From NCBI GenBank assembly GCA_021206415.1, contig JAJOKG010000182.1, positions 1 through 32,218 on the forward strand: a stretch of DNA of 32,218 bases, given 5' to 3'. The first letter of the stretch is position 1. The number at the start of each line of letters is the position of its first letter. The DNA is from Sulfurospirillum sp. GTDB taxonomy: Bacteria > Campylobacterota > Campylobacteria > Campylobacterales > Sulfurospirillaceae. Below the pieces are notes generated by a model. The model did not search any database. It was not told the origin of the DNA and was given only the letters and a program-made list of their open reading frames with translations. Below, one piece after another: positions 1 through 9,252 of this stretch. Both the position numbers and the translations under genes were made by a program.

Positions 1-267
1 TTCTTCTTTATCATGACTGGTGGCTCTTAAAAGTCCATCCACAACATGTTCTACTGCTTTAGGTGTTTTGAGCTCTTCATCATGAAGTACTTTGCAGTAA
101 AGTTCGAACAATTCACCAATACGGTTTTGGATACTTTTTTCATCCTTGAGTCGCTGTATTTTTTTACGTGAGAGTTCAAAACTCATTTCTTGAATTAGTT
201 TTAGTAACTGAGGGTTTTCTTTGTTTTCTTTAAGCGTTGCTGAAAAAATATGTTGTATAGACTCCAT
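1..267 (-). CDS. Hypothetical protein, C-terminus cut by the window edge
   Basis: Open minus-strand frame from ATG at 267-265 (MESIQHIFSATLKENKENPQLLKLIQEMSFELSRKKIQRLKDEKS...) running off the window; no family recognised. Confidence 0.6.
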   Translation of the reverse strand, partial: MESIQHIFSATLKENKENPQLLKLIQEMSFELSRKKIQRLKDEKSIQNRIGELFELYCKVLHDEELKTPKAVEHVVDGLLRATSHDKEE

Positions 268-279
268 GAGTGTCTCCTT

Positions 280-549
280 TTAAAGTACAAATTTAATGGA
301 TTGATGCTGTTTTAAGAGGTGAAAAAGTGTTTTTCTATCATCAGCATTGTGTACTAATACCCGTAGGGTGTAGCTGGTATAATTACCCTTTGTGCTATTT
401 TGTGATTTTCGTATTTCGTGGATACGTTCTTCTAAAATTTCTTGCACAATAGTTGTTACATTGTGCTCACTGCTCAAAACCAGTTTGTATTCCCAGTGGC
501 AAGGATAATCTAGTTTAAGTTCGGGAGTAGTTTCCACTTTTCCCCCCAC
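280..549 (-). CDS. DUF493 / HP0495-family (YbeD-like) small protein
   Basis: 89-aa ORF with DUF493-like pattern ([10 protein letters not shown]...[32 protein letters not shown]). Confidence 0.7.
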   Translation of the reverse strand: MGGKVETTPELKLDYPCHWEYKLVLSSEHNVTTIVQEILEERIHEIRKSQNSTKGNYTSYTLRVLVHNADDRKTLFHLLKQHQSIKFVL

Positions 550-987
550 TTTTTGATTCTAATTGAATGTTATTAAGAATCATTGACTTATCAATGGCTT
601 TTGACATATCGTAAATGGTTAACAGCCCAATACTTACACCCATAAGTGCTTCCATTTCAACGCCTGTTTGTCCAGTGAGTTTTGCGGTAACAGTTAATTT
701 AAATCCTGGCAGTTTTGGAAGCTCTTCTACATCACAATTGACTGAAGTAAGCATCAAAGGGTGACACATAGGAATAAGATCACTGGTTTTTTGGTTCCCA
801 TAATCGCAGCGATCACAGCTGTTTGAAGAACAGGCCCCTTTTTTGTTTGTTGTGAGATAATGGTATCAAAAGCACGTTGACTCATGGTAATTGTACCACT
901 CGCAACAGCGACACGGAAGGAATCATCTTTATCACTTACGTCGACCATTTTAGGTCGGTCTTTTTCATCTAAATGGGTTAGTTGCAT
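515..987 (-). CDS. moaC: Cyclic pyranopterin monophosphate synthase MoaC (frameshifted)
   Basis: Two ORFs join as [20 protein letters not shown]...[22 protein letters not shown]...[32 protein letters not shown]...SKSGGKSG; break at the T6 run 787-792, where one more base restores the frame. Confidence 0.9.
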
Positions 988-1214
988 TCTTACCTCGTTC
1001 TATGACATAGTTGAATTTATTATAGCACTATTTCTCTTAAGCTCTGCGTGATAAGAGTGTGTCATTTTTTCTCATTTTGAGTAAAAAGGCGCTTATCTCA
1101 GTATGGAAATGTTTATTATTATGCTACAATGATTTCATAAAGTCATTAATGTTTCCTTATAGGTAACGTGTTTACGGGCAAACGGTAACATTTTTTGATT
1201 TAAAAAAGAGGAGT

Positions 1215-1514
1215 ATGTCCACGATGAATATTTATGTAGGTAATGTCAAGTATGAGATGACAGGCGATGAGTTAAAAGAGATGTTCTCTGTGTATGGTGA
1301 GGTTTCGAGTGCAAGAATCATCAGTGATAGAGATACCGGTCGTTCTAAAGGTTTTGGTTTCGTTGAAATGCCAAATGATTCAGAAGCAAAAGCTGCTATT
1401 GAAGCAACGAATGAAAAAGAGATTGGTGGAAGAACACTAAAAGTGAATGAAGCTAGACCTAGAGAAGAACGTCCAAGAGACGATAGAACAAGAAGATCTT
1501 CTAGAGATTTTTAA
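1215..1514 (+). CDS. RRM-domain RNA-binding protein with Arg-rich tail
   Basis: RNP motifs IYVGNV and KGFGFVEM; C-terminal RPREERPRDDRTRRSSRDF. Confidence 0.9.
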   Translation: MSTMNIYVGNVKYEMTGDELKEMFSVYGEVSSARIISDRDTGRSKGFGFVEMPNDSEAKAAIEATNEKEIGGRTLKVNEARPREERPRDDRTRRSSRDF

Positions 1515-1530
1515 TACAAGCTTACATGTA

Positions 1531-1556
1531 AAAAGACCCACAAAAGAGGGTCTTTT
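1531..1556. terminator. Bidirectional hairpin between convergent RRM gene and pldA
   Basis: AAAAGACCC-acaaaaga-GGGTCTTTT; A/T tracts on both sides. Confidence 0.8.
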
Positions 1557-1565
1557 AAATATTTT

Positions 1566-2612
1566 TTAGCGTGAAAGCGCGAAACCTATGCCAATGCGGT
1601 CACTGCGTTTGTTGTAGTCAATAAGACTTTCTGCATAACCACTATAAAATTGCAAATAACCAAAAAGATTTTCTTCCCATAGCGGAAATGTCCAGTCGAG
1701 TTGCACTGCGCCTTTGTTATCCGAATCAAAGTGTAAATTATTACGCACTAAGAGTTTAAATGTATGTTTTTTCCATGGATAAATAAGTTCCAAATCGCCA
1801 TTGCCCAAGTATTCATCGATGTCAGGATTGTCATCGCTGGATGCTTTTTCTTTTATTCGGTACCAAATTCGTGGCGCTATAATCATATCTCCTGCTTGAA
1901 AAAAAGCCTTTGCATAGAGGCGGTTCCACGAACGTGATTTTTCTTCATCTTTTCCATTTGATTCATGAACAATACCAAATTGGTAGGCTTTAATAAAACT
2001 TTCACGCTCAACGTGTGGCATAATCACAAACAATTCAGGTTGGTAATTTGTCTCACGGAAGGGCGCAGAATCTTCAGCTGTTTGCCACCATGCTGTATGA
2101 GTGTAGGCTAAAACTATACTCTCATGCAGTCCTAAAAGATTATCCACAAGGTCTTTTTGAAAACTGAGTTGAAATTTTGTTTCTTGATGTTTTCTATTGT
2201 CATGTGAAACTTTATCGTACGTCATAGGAAGCAGGTAATTCATTTTATAAGGAGCAATATCAAAAGCTTGGGTAATCATTTGCTTCATGGAAGTATAGGT
2301 GTCTGTGTCATTATAGTTTTCTAAAAAAGAGCTATAAACTGCTTCGGTACGTTCGATTTTGTGTAAGCGCTCTGCAATGGTACTTTCAAGTGCTTTTGTT
2401 TGTGCGGATTTTTTTTCTAAACTTAACATGGCAGCTTGTTTGTACCACAAGAATGCGCGTTCTTTGTCATCTTCTTCTTCATAATAAAGTGCTAAGGTAT
2501 ACGCTGCTTCCGCATCGCCATAACGTGCTTTTTCTTCGAGTGCGGTTGTGTCTATGGCCAAAAGTAGCAGGGGCATGCAGACTAAGGAAAGCAAAAAAGA
2601 GACTTTTTTCAT
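1566..2612 (-). CDS. pldA: Phospholipase A1 (OMPLA family) with N-terminal Sel1/TPR-like segment
   Basis: Signal peptide; YGDAEAAYTLALYYEEEDDKERAFLWYKQAA (Sel1-like); C-terminal FGIVHESNGKDEEKSRSWNRLYAK active-site-like motif and beta-rich end. Confidence 0.8.
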   Translation of the reverse strand: MKKVSFLLSLVCMPLLLLAIDTTALEEKARYGDAEAAYTLALYYEEEDDKERAFLWYKQAAMLSLEKKSAQTKALESTIAERLHKIERTEAVYSSFLENYNDTDTYTSMKQMITQAFDIAPYKMNYLLPMTYDKVSHDNRKHQETKFQLSFQKDLVDNLLGLHESIVLAYTHTAWWQTAEDSAPFRETNYQPELFVIMPHVERESFIKAYQFGIVHESNGKDEEKSRSWNRLYAKAFFQAGDMIIAPRIWYRIKEKASSDDNPDIDEYLGNGDLELIYPWKKHTFKLLVRNNLHFDSDNKGAVQLDWTFPLWEENLFGYLQFYSGYAESLIDYNKRSDRIGIGFALSR

Positions 2613-2630
2613 CTGTTTACTTTTGGAAGA

Positions 2631-2918
2631 TTAATATTCATAGTCAACGACTTTTGTGAGGGTGTGAATGGATTTTAAAAATTCGAGTACTTTTACATGT
2701 AAAGGGTGAATGGCGTAAGCAAGCAAGTCTTCTTTGTTCTTAAAATCAGTTATGAGCGCGAGATCAAACGCTCTCTCTTCTGGGGAAAAATTAAGCCCAA
2801 CTTCCATATGAACCAGCACATCAATTTGATCTTTTAAGCTCATGATGCGTTCTTTGACGATGTGTTTGTTTGCTTCTGAATTGTCTTCCAGTTTTAAAAA
2901 TACAATATGTTTAACCAT
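2631..2918 (-). CDS. Dabb (stress-responsive A/B barrel) domain protein
   Basis: MVKHIVFLKLEDNSEANKHIVKERIMSLKDQIDVLVHMEVGLNF...; start at 2918. The longer track ORF is produced by the upstream frameshift. Confidence 0.75.
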   Translation of the reverse strand: MVKHIVFLKLEDNSEANKHIVKERIMSLKDQIDVLVHMEVGLNFSPEERAFDLALITDFKNKEDLLAYAIHPLHVKVLEFLKSIHTLTKVVDYEY

Positions 2919-2941
2919 AGAGAAAATTCCTTTAATGTGAT

Positions 2942-4111
2942 TTAATCTAATGCGTGTGGTTGATCGATGATATAGCCTTGAAAAAAAATCAAATGCAAGG
3001 GCATGCACCGTTTCAAGGGTTGCGTTTGAATTAATATGGGTTGCAACAGTTTTTATTTTTTTTGTTTGACATATTTCTAAAATCTTTTTACATGTAAAAA
3101 GAGCGTGTTCATCAACACAAAGATTGCGGATGAGGTTTCCGTGTACTTTGATGCTATCAAGCATTCCTTCATCAAAGTGATGCAACAGTTCACTCTCTTG
3201 TACGTTATCAAGTGCAATGAAAATATGAGATTCTTTGAGCTTAGTAATGGCATTTTTAAAAAGAGATATAGGGGTTTTAGGTTGATATTCAATCTCTAGG
3301 ATAATAGGTTTATTTTTAAGTTCTTTTTCAAAAAATGCGATGCGTTCATTGTCGATAAGGTCTTCAGAAGAGAGATTGAGCGCAATGACAATATTTTTTG
3401 CAGAAGCCAATTCAACTGCTTTTTTTGTGATACTATGCAACAAAAGATCATAGAAATGGCGTTTTTTAGCAATTTTGAGAAAGAGTTTTGGTGATTGTAG
3501 GGTTTGGTGATAGCTAAACGCAAAAGTGCTTCATAGCAAAAAGGTTGATCTTTTTTGTCTAAAATGGATTGAAAATGAAGAACAATTTGGCCTTCTTCAA
3601 TCGCTGTTTTCATCATTGTCTCAATAGCTTCTTCATTTTCATTCATTAAGACATTGGCAAATTCTGAGTAGGTAACAAAGAGTTGATTTTCAGCCTTGGC
3701 GACTAATAGCGCTTTTTGTGCTTTTTCAAGTGCATCAAAATGGTCAAAACTAATGCCAATGTGAACAGTGTATGTAATCGTTTGATGAGCATACGTCGTG
3801 GATAAGTTTTCCATGGCACTGCTTAAAGCACCAATGAGGTTTTCCATTTTTGTGAGTTCAAAAGGGATGTCGATGAGCAGAATAAATGTATCATCGCAAA
3901 GATGAAAAACCTCCATTTCATGAGTGGTGGCAAAGGAAGAAAGGGTTGTAAAAAATGAAGAAAGAACATGGCATCCACCCTCGTCACCATAGCCTAGTAC
4001 GATAGATTGAAACTGCTTAATGTCGATGAGAAAGAGTTTTGGGCTTTTACATGTAAGGATTCGTGATTCAAACATATCTCGCGAGGGAAAGTGGTTTACA
4101 TTTTCAATCAT
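2942..4111 (-). CDS. Degenerate GGDEF-EAL protein (frameshifted)
   Basis: Two ORFs join: ...EVFHLCDDTFILL... (GGDEF position) and HFQSILDKK...YEALLRLA...ALNLSSEDL...EIEYQ...; breaks near ~3516 and in the A8 run 2981-2988; restored C-terminus ...ALAFDFFQGYIIDQPHALD*. Confidence 0.75.
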
Positions 4112-4683
4112 AGGCGCTCCTTAGCTTCTTCATATTCTGCAGGATGATTCACGTTTAAAAAAGGTTCATCCTTCTCAAACGGAGTGTATTGCGTATGGCT
4201 CTGGTTTAAGAGTAGACGAATTTTATGTTCATTGTTTGCCAGCAGGATGCGAATGTTATCTAAAATAGAAGGTTTATAGATGGCACACAACTGATGGGAT
4301 GAACAAGGTGACGTTGCGATGATAGCATCATCATCTTCACGCATCTTTTGGTAGAGTGTCTCAAAAATTTCAGGGGTAACAAAGGGTGTATCAACGCTTA
4401 GAACGCATACGGGTGTTTTGAAATATTCCAAAATAGAGAGCAGAGCCACAAGCGGCGAATGCTCTTGGTAGGTCGTATTGTCTTCAATAAAAGAGGCATC
4501 AAAATCAAACTTCTCACGCTTTTTGGTACTTACATGTAAACTTTCAAAAAAGGGTTGAAGCCTTGCTAGTTGGTATTCAGTGAGCGTTTTAAACCCACCA
4601 AAGGGAAGCAAAGCTTTATCGCTTCCCATACGTGAACTTTTCCCGCCAGCAACAATGACTAAAGGGAGCGGGATAAACGTCAT
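4108..4683 (-). CDS. mobA: Molybdenum cofactor guanylyltransferase
   Basis: LVIVAGGKSSRMGSDKALLPFGG nucleotidyltransferase signature. Confidence 0.85.
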   Translation of the reverse strand: MTFIPLPLVIVAGGKSSRMGSDKALLPFGGFKTLTEYQLARLQPFFESLHVSTKKREKFDFDASFIEDNTTYQEHSPLVALLSILEYFKTPVCVLSVDTPFVTPEIFETLYQKMREDDDAIIATSPCSSHQLCAIYKPSILDNIRILLANNEHKIRLLLNQSHTQYTPFEKDEPFLNVNHPAEYEEAKERL

Positions 4684-5954
4684 TACAGTGTTCTTGGATC
4701 GGTGATTTTGCCCATAACGGCACTGGCAGCTGCTACGGCTGAATTGGCAAGGTAAATTTCACTGGTGCGATCCCCCATGCGTCCGACAAAGTTACGGTTG
4801 GTGGTCGCTACACAGCGTTCCCCTTTTCCTAAAATACCCATGTAGCCACCTAAACATGCACCACAGGTTGGGTTACTAAAGACAGCGCCTGCTTCCACAA
4901 AAATTTCCACTAAGCCCTCTTTTTGCGCTTGTAAGGAGATTTTTTGTGTTGCTGGGGTGATAATCAAACGGGTTTTGCGTGCGACTTTGCGACCTTTAAG
5001 AATGCTCGCTGCAATACGCAAATCTTCCAAACGACCGTTGGTGCAACTGCCAATAAAGACTTGGTCAATCGCCAAATCGTCCTGAACCGCTTGGTTAATC
5101 GACTTTCCATTTGATGGCAAGAAAGGATAGGCAATGACAGGGTCAAGATTGGCGACATCAATGTGAAGCACTTGAACATACGAAGCATCCACATCAGAGT
5201 AGAAAAATTTAGGTTCTCGTGCAAGGTTTTTGTCACTTAAAAAGGCTTTGGTGATCTCATCAACAGCGACAATACCGCTTTTAGCCCCCGCTTCAATTGC
5301 CATGTTACAGAGTGAAAAACGATCATCCATGCTGAGGTGTGCGATGGTATCTCCTGTAAATTCTAAGGTGCGGTACAAAGCTCCATCCACCCCTAAAAGG
5401 CGAATCACTTCAAGAATCAAATCTTTACCGTAAACATGTTGTTTGGGTTTGCCACTGAAAACCACTTTGATGGATTCAGGCACTTTAAACCAGTTCTCAC
5501 CCGTAATCATCGCAAACGCTAAGTCGGTGGAGCCCATACCCGTTGCAAATGCACCAAGCGCACCATGCGTACAGGTGTGAGAATCCGCACCAATAATCAC
5601 ATCGCCTGAAACAACAAGCCCTTTCTCAGGCAACAACGCATGTTCAATACCCATGTCTTTTTCATCAAAATAGTGTTTGAGATCATGTTTGTAAACAAAT
5701 TCACGGCTAATTTTTGCTTGATTCGCACTGGCAATATCTTTGGCTGGAATGTAGTGATCCATGACGATACTAAAGCCATCAGGATTGGCAAGTTTTGTCG
5801 CACCACTCTCTTCAAACGCTTTAATTGAAATAGGAGTGGTAATGTCGTTACCAATGACCATGTCAATCTTACTTTTGACAATTTCACCTGCAAAAACGAG
5901 ATGACCAACATGATCGCTAAAAATCTTTTCAGTAATAGTTTGTCCCATAATCAT
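4683..5954 (-). CDS. leuC: 3-isopropylmalate dehydratase large subunit
   Basis: Aconitase-family motifs: VIGADSHTCTHGALGAFATGMGSTDLA, FIGSCTNGRLEDLR, NPTCGACLGGYMG. Confidence 0.92.
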   Translation of the reverse strand: MIMGQTITEKIFSDHVGHLVFAGEIVKSKIDMVIGNDITTPISIKAFEESGATKLANPDGFSIVMDHYIPAKDIASANQAKISREFVYKHDLKHYFDEKDMGIEHALLPEKGLVVSGDVIIGADSHTCTHGALGAFATGMGSTDLAFAMITGENWFKVPESIKVVFSGKPKQHVYGKDLILEVIRLLGVDGALYRTLEFTGDTIAHLSMDDRFSLCNMAIEAGAKSGIVAVDEITKAFLSDKNLAREPKFFYSDVDASYVQVLHIDVANLDPVIAYPFLPSNGKSINQAVQDDLAIDQVFIGSCTNGRLEDLRIAASILKGRKVARKTRLIITPATQKISLQAQKEGLVEIFVEAGAVFSNPTCGACLGGYMGILGKGERCVATTNRNFVGRMGDRTSEIYLANSAVAAASAVMGKITDPRTL

Positions 5955-6056
5955 ACACCTTACATAGTAAATTAGGGTATTTTATCAAAAAATGGTTTAA
6001 GCGAAGAAAAGAGGGGTCGTGAGAAGAAAAACTTCCTCCTCACTCTGTTTGGATAC

Positions 6057-6284
6057 TTATCGTCCGCAGCCACATCCTCCGCCACCACATGTATTTGAAT
6101 CATCATTTTTAGAGGTGTCTAAGTTAAAAGGAAGATAAGCTGGGCAAAAACGAATAATGGCAGTCGCCAAAAGAACAACACCAATCAGTCCAAACCAACT
6201 GTTATAAATGACGCCTAAAATAGCGATTAAAATCCCCGCAATCATACGAATCATTTTGTCTGTTTTTCCAACATTACATTTCAT
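6057..6284 (-). CDS. DUF2892 (YgaP-like) membrane protein with Cys/Gly-rich tail
   Basis: MKCNVGKTDKMIRMIAGILIAILG...GLIGVVLLATAIIRFCPAYLPF...CGGGGCGCGR. Confidence 0.8.
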   Translation of the reverse strand: MKCNVGKTDKMIRMIAGILIAILGVIYNSWFGLIGVVLLATAIIRFCPAYLPFNLDTSKNDDSNTCGGGGCGCGR

Positions 6285-6368
6285 AATAAACTCCTTGTAG
6301 TTAAATTGGAGTTATTATATCCTATTTTAAAGAAAATCAATTCTTTTACTAAATGATAAAAATTACTA

Positions 6369-6397
6369 TTGACAAATATTTATTCTTTTGTTAGAAT
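6369..6397 (+). promoter_or_regulatory. Sigma70-type promoter of the peroxiredoxin gene
   Basis: TTGACA (6369-6374), 17-nt spacer, TAGAAT (6392-6397); SD aaggag upstream of ATG 6436. Confidence 0.7.
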
Positions 6398-6435
6398 GTC
6401 ATCATCAAAACAAATTAAAACGATAAGGAGTTATT

Positions 6436-7143
6436 ATGGCATGTGATACCAATACAGTCGAAGCAAAAGCTTCTCAACCTAATACAGAAAATCAAAATTC
6501 AGAAATGAAAGTACAGGAGAAAAAATCAATGAGTTCATCTTTAGTTTTACAAAAAGCCCCAGAATTTAAAATGGATGCGTACGACGCAAAAACAGGTCAC
6601 TATACAACCGTAAACAGTGAAGATTATAAGGGTAAATGGCATGTCGTTTGTTTCTATCCAGCAGATTTTACGTTTGTATGCCCAACGGAAATTGCCGCAA
6701 TGAACGCTAAATACGATGAGTTTCAAGAACTCGGCGTTGAAATCTTAGCGGTTTCTACAGATACTAAGTTTTCACACAAACGTTTTGTTGAGACAGAGCC
6801 TATTTTAGCAGGTCTAAAATTGACCATTGGTGCAGATCCAACAGGTACAGTCAGTCGTGCGTTTGGCGTTATGATTGAAGATGAGGGCGTTGCGCTTCGT
6901 GGACGTTTCCTTATCAATCCAGAAGGGGTATGTGTCGCACAAGAAGTTCAAGCACCAATGGTTGGAAGAAACGTAAATGAATTTTTACGCCAAGTGCGAG
7001 CATGGCAACATGCGAGTAAAACAGGTGAGGTATGTCCAGCAGGTTGGAGACCAGGTAAGAAAACATTGCCAGTAGCGACGGATGTTGAGAAAATGACAGG
7101 TCGTGTAGGTGATTATATTACCATCGAAGAGATTCTATCGTAA
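6436..7143 (+). CDS. ahpC: 2-Cys peroxiredoxin (AhpC/Prx family)
   Basis: FYPADFTFVCPTEIAAM and GEVCPAGWRPGKKT motifs. Confidence 0.92.
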   Translation: MACDTNTVEAKASQPNTENQNSEMKVQEKKSMSSSLVLQKAPEFKMDAYDAKTGHYTTVNSEDYKGKWHVVCFYPADFTFVCPTEIAAMNAKYDEFQELGVEILAVSTDTKFSHKRFVETEPILAGLKLTIGADPTGTVSRAFGVMIEDEGVALRGRFLINPEGVCVAQEVQAPMVGRNVNEFLRQVRAWQHASKTGEVCPAGWRPGKKTLPVATDVEKMTGRVGDYITIEEILS

Positions 7144-7540
7144 GAATCCCTTATATCCTTCTAAAAAGGATTGGATGCCCTCTTGTGCAAAGAGGGCGTC
7201 ATTCCATACTTTGCTATCAATTAAATCATAATAAGCTTCTTTTAGCACATACGTGTAGGCGTTAATTTTTTTTGTTTTCCACCAGAAGCTCCACCTCTTT
7301 ACGCTCGTAATACTCGCCTTCAAAAGTATCAAGGATAACCAAATCTTCGTCTGAAATTTCATAATAGACACGACCTTCAACCCACTCATTGGCTTCAAAA
7401 ATGACAGGATAGACATCATTTTTAATCGCACGGCGTGCGTAGCCTTGCAAGGTGGCTTTTTGCGAAAGGTAGTGTCCTCTCACCAGTCTGTGCCAAACAT
7501 CTTCAAACATCAATGATCCATACGTAAAGAGGTGTTTCAT
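7135..7540 (-). CDS. Gamma-glutamylcyclotransferase/AIG2-like protein (frameshifted)
   Basis: MKHLFTYGSLMFEDVWHRLV...VELLVENKK|INAYTYVLKEAYYDLIDSKVWNDALFAQEGIQSFLEGYKGFLR; break in the T8 run 7266-7273. Confidence 0.8.
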
Positions 7541-7654
7541 GCGTGCTCCTTGAAAAAAAATCATATCACAGTATGATACACTATGGTTGCTCAAAAAAAT
7601 GTGCAAATAAAGATATAATAAGCATCAAATCCTCTTTACATGTAAAGGTTAAAT

Positions 7655-8110
7655 ATGGTGAAGTGCACGTTTGAATCTCCTTTGGGGTTATTACTAGCAC
7701 AGGCGAATGCGCAGGGAATTTGCGTATTAGATTTTACATGTAAGGATGAAAAACACGCCGAAGAGAATGGGCATATTATTCAGCTTAGAAGAGAGTTGGA
7801 TGCCTATTTTGAGGGAAAATTAAAGCAGTTTTTAGTACCTTTGGTGCCCATGGGAACACCGTTTCAAAGAGGTGTTTGGGAGGTTTTGCGAGCGATTCCT
7901 TACGGCAAGACCATCTCGTATAGCCGTGAAGCGGAGCTTTTGAAACACCCAAAGGCCGTGCGTGCGGTTGCCAATGCCAATGGCAAAAATCCCATTGCAA
8001 TTCTTATCCCGTGTCATCGGGTGATTGCCAAAGATGGAAGTATGGGTGGGTACAGCAGTGGGGTGTGGCGTAAAGAGTATCTTTTAAATTTGGAGCAACA
8101 GTATCGATGA
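7655..8110 (+). CDS. ogt: Methylated-DNA--protein-cysteine methyltransferase
   Basis: IPCHRVIAKDGSMGGYSSGVWRKEYLL; FQRGVWEVLRAIPYGKTISY. Confidence 0.93.
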   Translation: MVKCTFESPLGLLLAQANAQGICVLDFTCKDEKHAEENGHIIQLRRELDAYFEGKLKQFLVPLVPMGTPFQRGVWEVLRAIPYGKTISYSREAELLKHPKAVRAVANANGKNPIAILIPCHRVIAKDGSMGGYSSGVWRKEYLLNLEQQYR

Positions 8111-9249
8111 AAGTCGTCATAGCAATTGATTCGTATAAAGGGTGTGCAAGTTCGCAAGAGCTTTCAGGATGGATAGCAGAGGGTATTCGAAACGTCTACG
8201 CAGAAGCCGAGATTCAGGCCTGTTATATTGCCGATGGTGGCGAGGGAATGCTTCATGCCTTAATGCAAAATAGCGATGGTAAAATTATTACATGTAACGT
8301 ACATAACCCGTTGATGCAAGTCATTGAAGCGCAGTATGGTATCTTAAGTGACGGCATCACGGCGGTGATAGAAATGGCGCAAGCCTCAGGGCTTCCGTTA
8401 GTGCCTAAAGAGCAACGCAACCCATTAAAAACCACCACCTATGGCGTGGGAGAGTTGATAAAAGACGCACTTGGGAGAGGATGTCGCAAATTTATTGTGG
8501 GTATTGGTGGCAGTGCGACCAATGATGCGGGACTTGGGATGCTTCAAGCATTGGGGTACCGATTTTTAGATGAAAATGGTGATGTTTTGGGGTACGGTGG
8601 TGAGATTTTAGAGAGCATTGCGAGTGTGGATGTCTCAGATGTTGAGCCTTTGCTAGAGCAGTGTGAATTTAGCGTGGCGTGTGATGTGGACAATGTGATG
8701 TATGGCACCAAAGGGTGTGCGCAGGTCTATGCGCCACAAAAGGGGGCTGATGCGTTGATGGTGGAGCGTTTGGATGCGGGCATGGTGCATTTTTGTACTC
8801 TGCTTGAAAAAGCGTATGGCAAAGCCATAGCGCATGTAGCAGGTTCAGGTGCCGCTGGCGGTATGGGCGGAGGAATGCTGGCATTTTTAAACAATACCTC
8901 ACTTCGCTCGGGCATTGAGATTATCTTAGATGCCATGCATTTTGATGAAGCGCTTAAGGGTGCTAATCTTGTTATCACAGGTGAGGGGCGCATTGATACG
9001 CAATCACTCATGGGAAAAGTCTTAAGCGGGGTTTCCAAACGTGCGCATAAAGCGGGTGTGCCTTTGATCGCCTTAGGGGGTGGCATTGCTGATGATTTGG
9101 AGGTGCATGAGGGGATTGACGCCCTTTTTTCCATTATGCGCTACCCCATTGGTTTGGAAGAGGCGATGGAGAAAGAGCGCACCAAAATGCTGGTGATTAA
9201 AAGTACGACAGAGATTTTTAGATTGATTCGTGCTATTTTACGAAAGTGA
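8107..9249 (+). CDS. glxK: Glycerate kinase
   Basis: KVVIAIDSYKGCASSQE...IADGGEGM...VGIGGSATNDAGLGMLQALGYRF; overlaps ogt stop (ATGA). Confidence 0.88.
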   Translation: MKVVIAIDSYKGCASSQELSGWIAEGIRNVYAEAEIQACYIADGGEGMLHALMQNSDGKIITCNVHNPLMQVIEAQYGILSDGITAVIEMAQASGLPLVPKEQRNPLKTTTYGVGELIKDALGRGCRKFIVGIGGSATNDAGLGMLQALGYRFLDENGDVLGYGGEILESIASVDVSDVEPLLEQCEFSVACDVDNVMYGTKGCAQVYAPQKGADALMVERLDAGMVHFCTLLEKAYGKAIAHVAGSGAAGGMGGGMLAFLNNTSLRSGIEIILDAMHFDEALKGANLVITGEGRIDTQSLMGKVLSGVSKRAHKAGVPLIALGGGIADDLEVHEGIDALFSIMRYPIGLEEAMEKERTKMLVIKSTTEIFRLIRAILRK

Positions 9250-9252
9250 TAA

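Noticed and set aside
2981-2988. Homopolymer-based phase variation
   Set aside because: Campylobacterota phase variation typically uses poly-G/C tracts in surface genes; these are short A/T runs in housekeeping genes.
5998-6050. Hairpin gtgagaag-aaaa-cttcctcctcac downstream of the DUF2892 gene
   Set aside because: Stem is bulged and no U-tract follows; not called as a terminator.
8253-9134. Long antisense ORFs in glxK and other track ORFs opposite known genes
   Set aside because: They lie opposite clear conserved genes and their translations look like low-complexity shadow frames.
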